Source of the DNA: Liriodendron chinense
Lineage: Eukaryota > Streptophyta > Magnoliopsida > Magnoliales > Magnoliaceae
Direction of reading: 5' to 3'
Assembly: GCA_003013855.2 (NCBI GenBank)
Contig: ML058469.1
Coordinates: 5,270,001-5,334,000, forward strand
Length of the DNA: 64,000 nt
In this document: one piece after another, positions 22,130 to 34,271 of the stretch
Layout: each line of letters starts with the position of its first letter
How positions within the stretch are numbered: position 1 is the first letter of the stretch
Position numbers and translations under genes: made by a program
The notes under the pieces: model-generated
Database searches by the model: none
The model's input: only the letters and a program-made list of their open reading frames with translations
What the model was told of the DNA's origin: nothing

Positions 22130-24206
22130 GAAAGGCCTGAACGACCGGCTCGAAAATTTCTCGGATGGCCGCTTGAAGAATGTCTGAAGACTAGCCGCCA
22201 CTAGACACTTCAATTACAGTCGGGGCCCCATCCTACTCGGTAAGCTGCATCTCCAACTCTCTGAATCCCGTCAAGTCTAAATTCAAATGGAGACGCCCAA
22301 TCACTTCCAACGTCTGAGCCCGACCATTCTGTTAGTCGGCAAGCCTCTCCCTGATATATTCTTCCGATTCATGAAAGTTGTCGATCGCCTTAGCTTGCGC
22401 CTCCAGCATATCCTGTCTCAGAGCGACATTATTCCCCTTCACAACTTCCAATTAAGAAACAATCCTCTATCAACTGAAGCTCAAATGCCTTCCTCTCCTT
22501 CTCCCTCTCTAATCTCTCCACCTTCAGTCCTCTCACCGTAGCAGTTAACTAAGACCAAATTTTTAGAAATTCCATCTCCAGACCCTTGTACCACGCCTGA
22601 TAGCTCTGCGCGGTCTTTACTGATCTGCTGAGGCTCCCTTTTGGCTTTGAGATCCGAGCCTCCCTCACCTCCCTTAACTTCTCTCTCTCCCGGAGGCTGA
22701 CTTCGGCCTCTTCCAATCTCTTCTCAACGTCTGACAGCTAGGCATCTTTTCGGGCAATGAACTCCCGGACGTCGTAAATATCAGCATAGGTCTTCAACAC
22801 CCCTGTCGAGGCTCTGGATGATCCTCATTACCGACCGATCAATAGCATTCTCCGGGGAAAGTTAATCCACGGCATCCAAACATTTCGACTCAACTTTCTC
22901 GAAAAGATACGAACATATCCTAGAACAGATGGTCCGAAATAACGTACGGCTCGGTGCCGCCCGGGGCAAGAGCGATACGAGTCTGTCTGACCGAGAAGGA
23001 CCAGCTCGGTCACAATCTGCGTCGGGTGTGGAGGCATCAGGCATGACGACCATCGGAACAGCCGAAGATTGATCTATAGGAGGGGGGCTCGGCTCGAAGC
23101 GACTTCCTGGAACGAGAAGGGGAGTTGGAATGATTGCTGGGGCTTCCACCCTTGGAGGAAGTGGAGCAATTACGGGTACAGGCTCGGATGAAGGAGTAAG
23201 TGGCTATAGATGATTGTCGAGATTGCTCAGTAGCAGGTGCAGGCAAGCAGAGGAGGATTCTCCCCCTTTTCCTTTTCTTTTGAGCAGTCGCTTTTGTGAT
23301 TCAGAAGGGCCCACACCTGGGAAAGATTCGTGGGGTCCATTCCTACAAAAATCGAAATAAAAAGGAAAACGACACTCAAAAACCATCCAGGAACGTTGAA
23401 AATCTACAACTACAAAGCACAGCCTACAGTGATTACCCAGGAGGGCAACGGATGAGTCCCGCCCTAACAAGCAACACGGGATGGAGTAAATATTTCACAT
23501 CCCGGACTCCTTCGATAGCGCTCCTTGTTGCCACTATCTTCTCTTGGAGGTTACCTCTCTGATGGCCTCAAACTGATCATTGCCCCATACTGAAGGCGTG
23601 GGGAACATGATATCTAGATCCGACCACTGGGCAAGTCCAGTTGCTGGACACGAAGAACCATCGATCCCGACGATCCTTGATAGATTGAAGGTTGCCAAGA
23701 ATAAAATTCGTCCCATGGAGGAAGGTCAGATAGTACCACCCGGAGGGTTCACCAAACCTTCTCAAGGAATATAATCTATGAAACTCCCCTGGGTCATTTC
23801 ATCATTTCCGACCTCTTTCCACAACACATACAGTCTGAACACCACCCTAAAACCGTTCGACATCAGTTGGCCGGGGGCAATGTTGTATCAATTCAAAACA
23901 CCGGCCACATATGGCAAGTAGCGGCAAACGGAACCCTAAAGGAAACATAAAGTCATATACAGCTACTTCACCCATCTTAGGATTATCCGGGCCAGGTAAT
24001 CGGAAGACTACATCCTGTCGGACATTAAACTCCCGTTGGATATTCTCCAGATCCTCTAATGTGAGGGTTGATGGATAGTCTCTAGGAGAGCGATCTGAGG
24101 AAGAAGATGATGGCCATTTTCCCCTCCGACGAAGACCAGTGGAGGAGGAGGCTTCAGGTGGATCCTCCCCAATTGGAACTGAAGCAATACTTGAAGAAGA
24201 AGACAT
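22130..24206 (-). pseudogene. antisense ORF, gypsy-type putative transposase (Transposase_28-like) with coiled coil
   Basis: From the Met at 24206 the minus strand encodes a Ser-rich leader, then FNVRQDVVFRLPGPDNPKMG and AVYDFMFPLGFRLPLL. The next segment (about 23750-23600) reads GWYYLTF and DRWFFVSS. Both resemble the 'putative gypsy-type transposon' family found antisense in Tat elements. Further on, 23149-22862 is Pro/Ser-rich. About 22750-22560 is a charged helical segment (KRLEEAEVSLREREKLREVR) likely to form a coiled coil, ending QAWYKGLEMEFLKIWS. Stops and frame changes separate the parts. The biochemical role of this family is unknown. Confidence 0.65.
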
Positions 24207-25136
24207 TGATGGAGAAGGACTTACAAGCAAATGAGTAAAGCAAAGCAAGAGAAGCACGAAGATGAATAAGATGGAAGGGATAAAGCGATTAGGGTTTTTT
24301 CTCTCTTGAAGCGTAAGTGGTGGTAAAAAGCTACCAACGGCGCAAGCACGAATATAAATAGAAAAGCAATCATCACGTCCTTACACGCGTCATTTCCCTA
24401 TTCCCTTTCAAATTCAAAAAGGCACGCCGCATTTAATGTGCAACACGTGTCAACACCACATCCTTCTAAGAGAAGCAAACGGCATGTCGTATTAATATCC
24501 GACACTTCGCATGGGAGGGAGACGTACGTTCCTTGTCTTTTCTATAGATTTTCGTACAACAGCGACTTTTCGAAAAGAACATCTTGACGGTTGAACATTT
24601 ATTCGAACATCACGTTCGGCTTACCGTAGGTTATAATTCTAGCCAACCCGACCAGTGTTCGAAAATCATCTCCTATCGACTAACTGCAGTTGCCGGTTGA
24701 CAATCAATAGAAGATAACCACAGTCATCGATCGGCAACATTCCCTATAGAATTTGGGAAAGTAAGAAAAATAGATTTGACATCGCAAAGGAAATTTTCAT
24801 TTCATATAAAGAAATCCATTACAAAGGACGAGCACGGGGTATATTACATCAAACAAATCAAGGTCTTTCCAAGAAGTTTAGCAACGAACGAAAAAATAGG
24901 AGGAATAGAGAGGGCGAAAAGAGGCTGCTATTAGCAAAATACTTCACTCGAACCAACTTTCAACTTTGGAGCAGAAAAAGGCTGATGAGAATGTCTTAAC
25001 GCTCATGGAACATTAAGAGAGGAACTCAACGCCTTTAACCTCATGCCCACTCTCATCCATTCGTCCAAGACCCATTTTCTCCTTCCCAAAGGAGAGTGGG
25101 CCAAAGACGGTAGGAGGAAGCTCCAAGGGCAAAAAA

Positions 25137-25427
25137 CTACAATGGGAGTAGGAAGTCCCCATCTCTAGGCAGATTTTTGTCAAGCGTGGGTGCCACCTTA
25201 TAAATCAAATTTCCTTTTCTTCCCAATATGAGCCTCCCCACAACCAACAGATCAACAATCGGAAAGCTGTAAATACCCTTCATGAGGGGTCCTCGCGCGC
25301 ACAGCCATACCCTATGTTTGTTGCCTGAAAAGTAGATATCTTTCCAAGTCATTTCCTCGATGGGAATTGGAATGCCCAAGTCCTTCCAAAATTTTGGAAG
25401 AAACAGAACCAGGCCCAAAGAACCCAT
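25137..25427 (-). CDS. unrecognised antisense ORF in the Tat element, 96 aa
   Basis: An open frame near the 3' LTR, antisense to pol, starts MGSLGLVLFLPKFWKDLG. Its amino-acid mix looks protein-like rather than low-complexity. It shows no domain I recognise and may be a distal exon of the antisense ORF upstream, or chance. Confidence 0.25.
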   Translation of the reverse strand: MGSLGLVLFLPKFWKDLGIPIPIEEMTWKDIYFSGNKHRVWLCARGPLMKGIYSFPIVDLLVVGRLILGRKGNLIYKVAPTLDKNLPRDGDFLLPL

Positions 25428-25735
25428 GAGATCTCCATAAAGCCTGGATCAAAAGCAAAGGCTAAGGACCTCATTTATAGGACTTCATCTGACTACTTCA
25501 GCTTCCAAGGGTGCCACGTGTCAGTGCCGGGTTAATCACTCCATCTTGTCTTCCACGCGCAATAAATAATGGACAAGAAAACCAAGATCTCATTTATGCA
25601 ATGCACGGAAAGGGCAGTGCCACGTAAGGTACCTCCAAGCTTCTGAGATTTGAGAGGATCGATTGACAGTTTTCTTTTTTCTACCTTCATGCTCTCAAGT
25701 CATTTTTAAATAGACTAGAGAGCAGGAGGGCTGGT

Positions 25736-26536
25736 TGTTATGGAAAAATTTAGGTCACCCCGCTTTTGCGTGGTTAAAACTACGCACGGGTGAAAACTGA
25801 GATCCTCTATCTTTGAGCCCGAGCGCTCAAGCGTTCGGCATTGGCTACGCCATATCTTATAGCGATCGGTCACCTGCTAAGCCCGAGTGATCGGCACTCT
25901 CCGGTACCCGACCGACCTCATTAGACCTGAGCGATCGGCATTAAGGGATCTACCGAATATTCGGACTGTGCCTTGGTGCTCGTCTACTTCTTAATCCACA
26001 GCCGACCGCGGATGAGTGGACCTACCAGCGATTACACTCAACCGGCCACTATTCTCCGAGCATTACTAGCGTTACTCCTAAGCAATCAGGACTTTGTTAA
26101 GTACCCCGCAAGCCATGGGATTCACTTCCACGATTGATAAGAGAAATATCCGCATAACGCAGATGATCTCGCAACTTATCTCTAAAATAATGACGTGTCC
26201 AGCTATGATATGTAATCATCCTACGCAGACGTAGATCTCGACAGAGTGAAAATCCTACCCAATTACGGTAAGGATTCATATCATAAACACCCCTCCATGC
26301 CATGATCTAAGGTACGCATACATTAAGCAATACAGAGAGTTACTCTTCTTCGATCATTCTATCGTCACTGACTTAAGCATCGGAGGGCCATAAGCCAAAA
26401 CCACCAGCGGCTATCCTAACCTTTGGTGGCACTTGCAGGATCTCCAACCTTCGAATCTAACGGGGAGGCCCGAGTTGGTCCCTGATCAACTAGTTGGTCC
26501 CCAACCAACATCCGTTGATGAGATTTACCGTCAACG
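25736..26536 (+). repeat. 3' LTR (801 bp)
   Basis: It starts TGTTATGGAAAAATTTAGG after a purine-rich AGAGAGCAGGAGGG tract. It ends ACCGTCAACG, where the final A of the usual CA appears mutated to G, and is followed by the target duplication CAAGC. Confidence 0.88.
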
Positions 26537-26541
26537 CAAGC

Positions 26542-27505
26542 GTTAACCAAACACTGCCAACTTTTGGGCTTTTGCCGTGGCAACGCTTGGCTCGGAGAAC
26601 TCGGCGATGAGAGGCTGCATAACATAATTTGTATGAATGTCTCTGGCAATTTCATCAGAAAATGCTGCGTGCTAGGCACTTTAATCAGGCATCCAAACAC
26701 ATTCTTCATGAAGTTCTGCTTGCATCGTTTTTTCTTTCTTTTTTTTCTTTTTTTTTTTTTTTTTTTGGTTATGTAATTTTCTTTTGCCAAGCTAAAGATT
26801 TCTCACCTCTAGATTGATTGTAGAATTGGTTAAGAGCACAGAAGATAATGAGGCATAACCTAGCATGAATCCATGAGGATGGTCTTTGGTTTCAGTGACA
26901 TAGTGGCCCAGACACTGTCAAAACAAAAAAAGCCCAAGATCTCTCTCTCTTAGCGCTCAAGTGAGCTTTACTTCCAATTCTCTTGTTGTTGAAGAAACGA
27001 TCATAGAGCGCGAATCTAAATTTTCCCTTGTAACTGAAGAAACCATCATAGAGACTCCTCCCAACTTCCCTTGTTGTGGAAGGGTGCGTTTGGTAAACTG
27101 AAAATAAAAAATTAAAAAATTAAAAAAAATCTGAAATTAGTTCAAGTACTAGTTTGTGTACTGAATTTTAAGTAATAATATGTGCTGGAATGCATGTTTG
27201 GTAAATTCTGAATATTGAAATTTAGTCCTGAATTCAAAATTTTTTATGACAACTTTTACGCAATGGGCCCAGATATTAATATGATTTGAAAAAACGGATG
27301 GACGGAGTGGACCATTAGGATAATTGAGCCATGGGCTTTGGATCGCTTGATCAGATTCGAGTGGTGGGCCCACCAATTGGAAGAGTGTTGATTGTCCATG
27401 TTGAAGGCACATGAAATTTCTGTGCTGTAGCTTCTCATTCCGACACTTCCTACACGTCAAATGGGGGCAGATTGGGTCCTACCCCCATGGGACCTAGCCA
27501 AAGAC
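26542..27505. other. intergenic with poly-T tract
   Basis: A T-rich run at about 26729-26766 and AT-rich DNA; no gene supported. GGTGCGTTTGGTAAA near 27086 resembles a Tourist-type MITE end without a located partner. Confidence 0.4.
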
Positions 27506-27863
27506 GGACAGTCCTGTCAAGGGATCTGTGGGGCCCACCGTGATGTATATGTTTTATCCATGCCGTCCATCCATTTTTACAAATCATTTTAGGTTATGAG
27601 CACACAGTCGGAATTAATTCCTATCCTTGAAAACTTTATAAGGTCACATAGACCTATATGAAAACTGAAATATCAACTTAATCCTTCTATGCCCCTCAAG
27701 AAGTTTTCAACAGTAAGCTTTCAATCCCCATTGTTTCCTGTGGTGTGATCCACTTGAGCCTCCAATCCGCCTCCTTTTTGGGCTCATGCCCTACAATGAT
27801 CTGTCAAAATGGATGGACAGGATGGATAACTGTGGGCGCCACAGATCTCCCGACAGGACCGTA
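27506..27863. mobile_element. palindromic MITE, copy 8
   Basis: The left end GTCCTGTCAAGGGATCTGTG and the right end CAGATCTCCCGACAGGAC are inverted matches. Inside are GGGGCCCACCGTGATGTAT and TTTTATCCATGCCGTCC arms. Confidence 0.72.
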
Positions 27864-27989
27864 CGTCTCTCGCTAGGCTCTGGTGGTAGTGGCCAATCCG
27901 CGGGAACGTCAGTTGCCTATAATATCGCCGAGTTTCTCTCTTCCAAATAAGTTGGGCAATCTACAACACAACTTTTGAAGCATGGAACT

Positions 27990-28391
27990 TCTCTGGACCC
28001 ACCATGATATATGTTAGATCCATACCATCCATCCATTTTATTAGATCATTTTAGGGTATGAACCCAAAAATGAGACCAATCCAAAGCACAAGTGGATCAG
28101 AACACAGAAAACAATGGGGATTGAACAACACCATTGAAATCTTCTTTAGGGTGACAAAAATTTTGAATCAAGATGATATTTACATTTTCCCTTCATCCAG
28201 ATTTGTGTGACCTTATGAATAGGTCAGATGGGAAATAACATCGTGATGGGCCCTAGAGAGGTTTCAATAGCAGGCCTCATTGCCCCACTGCTTTATGTGG
28301 TATAGTCCACTTGAACTTGGCTCATACCCTGTAATGACGTGGAAAATGGATAAACAGTGTGGATATAAAGTATTCATCATGATGCCCAGGG
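27990..28391. mobile_element. palindromic MITE, copy 9
   Basis: The left arm GACCCACCATGATATATG with CATTTTAGGGTATGAAC and the right arm CATACCCTGTAATGACG with ATTCATCATGATGCCC are inverted and about 400 bp apart. Confidence 0.55.
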
Positions 28392-28487
28392 ATCTTTGTC
28401 ATTTAACAGATATTTCAAGGATATTTTAGTCAAAATAAATATTAAAAAAAAAATTAACGCAAATCATTTACTGCATTCCAACCTCTC

Positions 28488-29577
28488 TCATGAGCCAAGT
28501 CGGCTCAATAAACTCAAGAAACTCATCGACTCAATTCAAAAAAAAACTCGCCTGGACTAGGTGGGACGAGTCAAGTCGAGTCGCATTTAAGAACTCTTAA
28601 GTAAGAAATCGAGTCAAGTTCAAGCACTGGGTCACCTAACTCAGCTCGAAACTCAGCTCGACTCGTTTCATGTGGATAGTTGTTAAAAAGAATACCCTAA
28701 TCTTCTTCTTTCTTAGGGCCGATCAACTGCTCCCCTTTTCCCCCTTTCCTCTTTTCCTCTTTCATTCATTCTCCTTCCCCAAACCAACTCTTTTGTTGGA
28801 GCTGGAAGAGATTGATACTCTCTCTCTCTCTCTCTCCCCTACACGTTGGGGGGCACGTTGGGAGGGGTTTTCATAATCCTATTGTTTTGTGCAAGTAAGA
28901 ACATTCCTCGTTGAGCACATATGATGAATTAAGTAATTTCAAGTAGAAAACATGGCGAGTCCACAGTGATTGTGTGGTTAACGCGCTACACAAAACAGGT
29001 TCATGGTGAGGCCACACACCATGCACATCTACAAAACAGGGGCTATAGTAAGACCAAACACCATATACAGCTACTAGTTGCAACTTTAGGAGGGAGGTGG
29101 TGCATGTGATCCATGAATCAACTAAGCCTCACCATAAAGATGATCCACACAATAATCAAGGCAGTCCATTCATGTGGTGAACTATGCATGTACTGTGCTA
29201 ATCTATGGTTCAGAAAATGTTACTCGTAGTCTGCATTCAATACGTGTATGACCTAGCCAATGAAAAGACCGGCCAGATCTAGGCCATTTAAATGGTGGGG
29301 TCCCATATGTAGAAATATTATTCTCCCCTAATATATGTGTGACTTCTTGAACTTAATGTTATTGACTTTTAATTTGTATTTTGTAGCAAACAATATAATA
29401 AATTGAGGTGGGAGCAAGCTCGCCTCGACTCGATCCACTAACTCGCCTCGAAAGGTTTGGCAAACAAGGCGAACTCCAATGGTAAGCTCGAGGGTGAGCT
29501 CAAGCTCGAACTCAAGGAGAGCACGGATGAGCCAAGCTAGGCTTGGCCCACCTCAACTCAACTCTATGTACAGCCTT
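28488..29577. mobile_element. second copy of the 11814-12890 hAT-type element, left end lost
   Basis: The sequence is colinear with the first copy from TCATGAGC to TGTACAGCC. It includes the ACTCGTTTCAT, AACATTCCT.GTTGAGCA and GGCCCACCTC segments and the same ACTCG/CTCGA subterminal words. The TAGGGCTG terminus is missing at the left and the right end is mutated (CAGCCTTA). Confidence 0.75.
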
Positions 29578-30039
29578 ACCCATCACTTACAGCTTTCCGC
29601 GCACATACCACCTCAGAATTAATTCTATGACTAATTTCCATTTAAGTGCTCAACAAACAAACCCGAAGAAACCATCTTACAGATCCTTCTCACACTCTAC
29701 ATTCTAGTTCATTTCGTTATAAGTGCCATTAGCCCCCAAACAAGAGTTCAAAACCACTGTTGTTCTCTTTGCTATTCTGGTATTTTATTGGAATTTTCTA
29801 TTTTTTCAGGGGATCGAGTGTGGCTCATAGCTTCTTTTTTTAATGTTTTGTAGAATTGATGATTTCTTGTTAATTTGATTATTGTTAGTTTAGATTAATA
29901 ATGATATAGTAATTGCTCTTTACTGAAACCATGTGAATGTCCCTTTATTTTATTTTATTTCATTTTTAAAATTGATAATTTTATTGAAGGAGCTAATGGC
30001 TCAAGAAAACCGCAAAAGAAAACAAAAAATGACCCAACT
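29578..30039. other. intergenic, nothing recognised
   Basis: AT-rich sequence without supported features. Confidence 0.4.
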
Positions 30040-30560
30040 CAAAAATACAAATTCCGCTCTTGATTACAAGAAATCACCTTTCTTACTGTAGTCCCCTGAG
30101 TTTCACTCCTATCCCCAAGACATCTACCATTCCTTTAAATCCAAATGCACCAGAGAAACAGCCAGCGAAGCAAGGCACCAATTCCTCTTATCATTGGAAG
30201 AATCCAAATGCACCAGAGAACGGCCAGCAAAGCAAGGCCCCAATTCCTCCTATCATTGGAAGAAGGCCCCCCAACGTGCCAAGACATGTACAGGTCCTCT
30301 ATGGAATTTAGCATCACCCACGACACCTTAAGGCTGAAAAAAAAATAATAAATAATAAAATGCAAAGCAAAGCAAGCAAAGTCCCACACACCCAACGTGT
30401 AAGGACAGCTGAAAAAAAAAAATGCCTCATTCGTCTTGCACAAGAGGCAAATGTTGGCCAAAATCATCCCTCTCCTACAGAGATTATCCACAGTCAAAAT
30501 CCTTTTCAACCCGCCAACCACGCAAATGCTGCAACCTTAAGAAGCCTGGTAGCACTAAAT
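30040..30560 (-). pseudogene. LINE (L1-type) remnant: reverse-transcriptase zinc-binding domain
   Basis: The minus strand reads LKRILTVDNLCRRGMILA, then NICLLCKTNEAF, FSCPYTLGVWDFAC and LLAVLWCIWI. These match the C-terminal zinc-binding region of plant L1-type reverse transcriptases, including the 'C..C...E...H..' pattern in decayed form. A 63-bp tandem duplication (TCCAAATGCACCAGAGAA repeated) lies near its end at about 30137-30262. No RT core is present. Confidence 0.7.
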
Positions 30561-31638
30561 AAACCGAGTGTAAAAACAATTAATACCAGCACCAGACCCA
30601 CAAATAATGTCGATGAAGGACCGCACCTAGAACTTCCAGATTTCTCTTAATTTAATTTCATTTATTTATTTATTACATTTAATTAAAAAATAATTATTTG
30701 TGAACAAAAGTATCTGCCATACCAGACACTTTAGGACACTTCTCAGAACCCATGCATGTGTTGAGGTAACAGAGCCAAATCTTATATTCTTCTAAGTCCA
30801 ACTAATGTAATTACCATTTGGAACATAGTCCTCCATTAAATAAATAATAGGGGTGACTGGGTCAGTTCCGCTTAATTGAACTAATTATTGCAGTTAATTC
30901 AAAGTGCATCCAAAAGTCACCACTGAGGAATTTACGATATCTTGTTGATTCGAGGGGGAGAGTAATGGAAGTAGGAAAAGGAATTTACTGAAGAATACCA
31001 TTGCAAGCAGAATCAACTCAGGCAGGATATCCAGTAACTAAAAGGTGAGATCAATCTTCTTGTCCCCATTCTCCTGCACACCCACAAAACATAAAAATGG
31101 TGTATTGTCTCGGAAATCTATTATTACAAACAGGTTCGTAGTCTCTGAGATGAGTCGTGGTTGACCAGAAATGACTGCATGAGGATGGTGCATGAATGTA
31201 AGCATAGTTAGAGAATCACTCCATCCAATTTCATGCAATGAATAAAATGGCAAAACCGGAGTTTCATGGATGACTGTAATGACTACAAGAAAGCTCTGAC
31301 CAGACGTTCTGCATGATGTGTAAAAGAAATTTCTTGAGTTTATGATCTCTTAGAGTCCACCATAATGCACAGAGAAATGCTTTTATTTGAAGGTCTTAGA
31401 ATTCCTCTACAGATGATTCGCACCGAGTGATGGAGCATATTAAATTCTCAACAATTGGCAAAACCATTTATAGGTTTTATTATACAGTGGATGACCATTA
31501 TAGGGTCTTTCAAGTACTAATATAGAAACCATCTCCAACCAGGCCACACAAGCAAATAGAGAAGCATTCACACACACAAAAGAAAAAGGATATACTCACC
31601 GGCATGAGAACCTTCTCTATGCTGCAGACAATCTGCAG

Positions 31639-31674
<36 letters not shown>

Positions 31675-32542
31675 AAATAAATATGTGTGCGCGCGCGTGC
31701 GTGGGCACAACCCCACCCCACCCCAACCCACACCCCTATGTACATGCATACAATCACACACACAAAATACAAAATGATTATGCCGCCACAGACAATTACA
31801 TGGATACCTGTACAGCATCTAGACAAGTATTTCTATAGCTTCAGTGACTCCATGCATGTGTCAAGTAATTCATGTTCCTAGCAACCTTTCACTAAAAATC
31901 GCGACCAAAATGGTTGTCAGCTGAAAACATGAAATCCATAGATATAAGAGAATAATATTTTGATTGAGGAAAAAAACCAAGATTGAAATCAAACGGCCCT
32001 ACAAAGACTACGGCCAAAAATTAAGACATTTCTTCCAATCTTTCTTTTTGTACCTTAGGCTTCGCAAAGCCTTACATACAGAGTGCGACAACCTGCACAG
32101 TGTACATGTCGGTGTTGGGCAACTCATCCACAATTATAACTCTACAATTTTTGACAGAGTTTTTTTTTTTTCTTTCTTTCTGTTTTTTTTTTTTTTTTTT
32201 TGGGGCGGGGGGGGGGGGGGTTGTTTGACAGTTCCCAACCAAATGACAAGAATTACATGATGACTTTCAATGAAGGACTTTGAGAAGATGTCTGTCATCT
32301 GGGCATTGGACGCCTTCAAGGGTGCCCTACGAATGAAATAGAAAAGATAGCAATGGACCTTATTCCCCTGGTGAAAATGGAAAACAAGATAGAACAGAAG
32401 ATGGCTTCTGATGCTTCATTCTTTTCTTCTTTTTTTCTTTTCTGGGAGTGGTGCCTCAGAACCATACAACCATTCTCTGCTAAAGACTTGCACAGACCGA
32501 AAGCATGCTAACTTGGGTTTGGGTATAGGAATTACCTCCCAG
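30560..32542. other. intergenic downstream of the PBS1-like gene
   Basis: It contains a (CT)n tract at about 31640-31671 with adjoining GCGCGC and CCCCA words, and a poly-T/poly-G run at 32160-32220. The stretch just left of 32543 should hold the kinase 3' UTR; no canonical AATAAA was seen on the minus strand close to the stop. Confidence 0.4.
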
Positions 32543-33178
32543 TTACTCATTTGTACCTTCGGAGCTACGGAGAGCATTTGCTCGTTTTCTCTCTCTCCAA
32601 TTCTCGCCCCATACTTTGGCCTCCGCAACTGCACGCTCTCTATCAAGATCTCGATTGTGATTCCTTGGACCTTCCCTTGCTATCCCTGCATGAACAGGAC
32701 TATCCCTCTGAGATTCCTGCTTGTCCAATTCATCCAAACCCCATTTCCTTCCAGACCCGCCTCCCGAATCTCCTCTGCCGGCTTCTGCACCAAAGCTCAC
32801 CCCCCGGGCTAAGTCCCAGTGTCTGAAATCAGGAGAATTTTGATGTGGTGATTGGACACCATGCCGCCTGCCACGTCCCACCTCCTCATGGCAGTTGGGC
32901 CCACCACCTAGGTTCTTTTGGTCATCCTTGTCCTTCAGGGTAGACGGACCAACTCTGCTACTATGAGCAGAAGCTGCATTTGGATCGTATGTTTGGGAAG
33001 CTAAATATGTCAGAGCAGTCACAACATCCCCTATAAGTGGCCGAGTAGCAGCTTGCTCTTGCAAACACATGGCAGCAACAGCAAGGGCTTGGTAAAGGCC
33101 TCGCATTGGGTAACGGCCTTGCAAAAGGGGATCTGCCATCTTGGGGAACTTTCGACGGTCCTTGAACAGTGGACGTGC
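32543..33178 (-). CDS. PBS1: PBS1-like exon 5 (C-lobe end and tail)
   Basis: Acceptor CTGCAG|GCACGTCC at 33178. It encodes ARPLFKDRRKF through kinase subdomain XI (QALAVAAMCLQEQAATRP), then a Gly/Asp/Arg-rich tail ending SSEGTNE and TAA at 32543-32545. Confidence 0.92.
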   Translation of the reverse strand, partial: ARPLFKDRRKFPKMADPLLQGRYPMRGLYQALAVAAMCLQEQAATRPLIGDVVTALTYLASQTYDPNAASAHSSRVGPSTLKDKDDQKNLGGGPNCHEEVGRGRRHGVQSPHQNSPDFRHWDLARGVSFGAEAGRGDSGGGSGRKWGLDELDKQESQRDSPVHAGIAREGPRNHNRDLDRERAVAEAKVWGENWRERKRANALRSSEGTNE

Positions 33179-33669
33179 CTGCAGACAGCATCCAGAAACA
33201 TGAAAGAAAAATAAACTATCTCCATCAGCATCAGTCCACAATGAAGTGAATGAAAATACCATTGTTTCATGGGTAATTCTTTTGAAACTAAAACACCACA
33301 AACCTTGTGATAGAATGATCAAAAAATTGTTTTCTAGAAATACCAAATTAACCTTTTCACAATAAAAATAAAAAATAAAAGCATATAAGGGTGTGTAAGG
33401 AGTTGCCAAATCAGCATAAGCGATGTGCTTGGCCAAATTATGATAGGGATAAGAACAAGATGCATTCTTATCTCGCCCATTATTTGGGAAGAAAAGGCGG
33501 GAAAACATAATCGCTACTCAATGAGCCCTGCCACCCAAATACAATTCAGATGGGCTCCACTCAAGTAACAGTACCAATCCTGATTTAAGGTGCTTCCAAA
33601 TGAGCAACAGAAGTTCCAACTTTTGGATAGTTTACACTGATAATTTCAAGATGGGTACAAGACAAACAC

Positions 33670-33700
<31 letters not shown>

Positions 33701-34182
33701 CCACCTCTCTGTGGGCCCCACCGTGATCTATGGCAGACATCCACCCCATCAATCAGATGCACCCTTCCATGGTGGGCCACGAGCCTAAACCTCGGGCCAA
33801 TCCATGAATTAGGTGGGCCAAACCACAGACAACAGTTGAGAGTGGATACCCACCTATTGATACCTTCATGATCGTTTATAGGGCCCACTGAGATGTGGTT
33901 CAGACATCCAAACCATCCATTGTGTGTGTCCCACTTGGATGGGGGTCACACCAAGTTTCAGCCATATCCAAAACTCAGGCGGGCCCTAACAAGTGCTTTT
34001 AGATGTTTTAGGCATTACTTCACAAGATTTCAAATGGTGTGATCCACTCGAGTTCCGGATACGGCTGATTTTTGGGATATCCCATAACCTAGAGCAGACC
34101 CACCAAATGCACGGTGTGGATGTCCGACATAAATCACGGTGGGGCCCACAGAGCTTGACCTCATGGAAAGCTCCTGAATATG

Positions 34183-34271
<89 letters not shown>

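Larger units (their letters stand above)
17863..26536 (+). mobile_element. Tat-lineage Ty3/gypsy retrotransposon, LTR-bounded, decayed
   Basis: LTRs at 17863-18667 and 25736-26536 share the start TGTTATGG and extensive identity. The element is flanked by CAAGC at 17858-17862 and 26537-26541. The interior carries RT, RNase H, a second archaeal-type RNase H and integrase in plus orientation, then an antisense ORF. The second RNase H plus antisense ORF is a Tat signature. Gag and protease are missing: a second, truncated LTR start (18675-about 18868) runs directly into the RT region. Many stops and frameshifts make it non-autonomous. Confidence 0.88.

Noticed and set aside
22287..22541. Plus-strand 84-codon frame with Pro/Ser end
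   Set aside because: Shadow of the antisense coiled-coil ORF on the minus strand.
31038..31253. Minus-strand frame with VQENGDKKIDLTF end
   Set aside because: Short, no recognised family, no splice context; not supported.
32543..33508. Extended 321-codon frame for the kinase C-terminus
   Set aside because: The part beyond 33178 is intron 4; a good acceptor at 33179/33178 keeps phase with exon 4.
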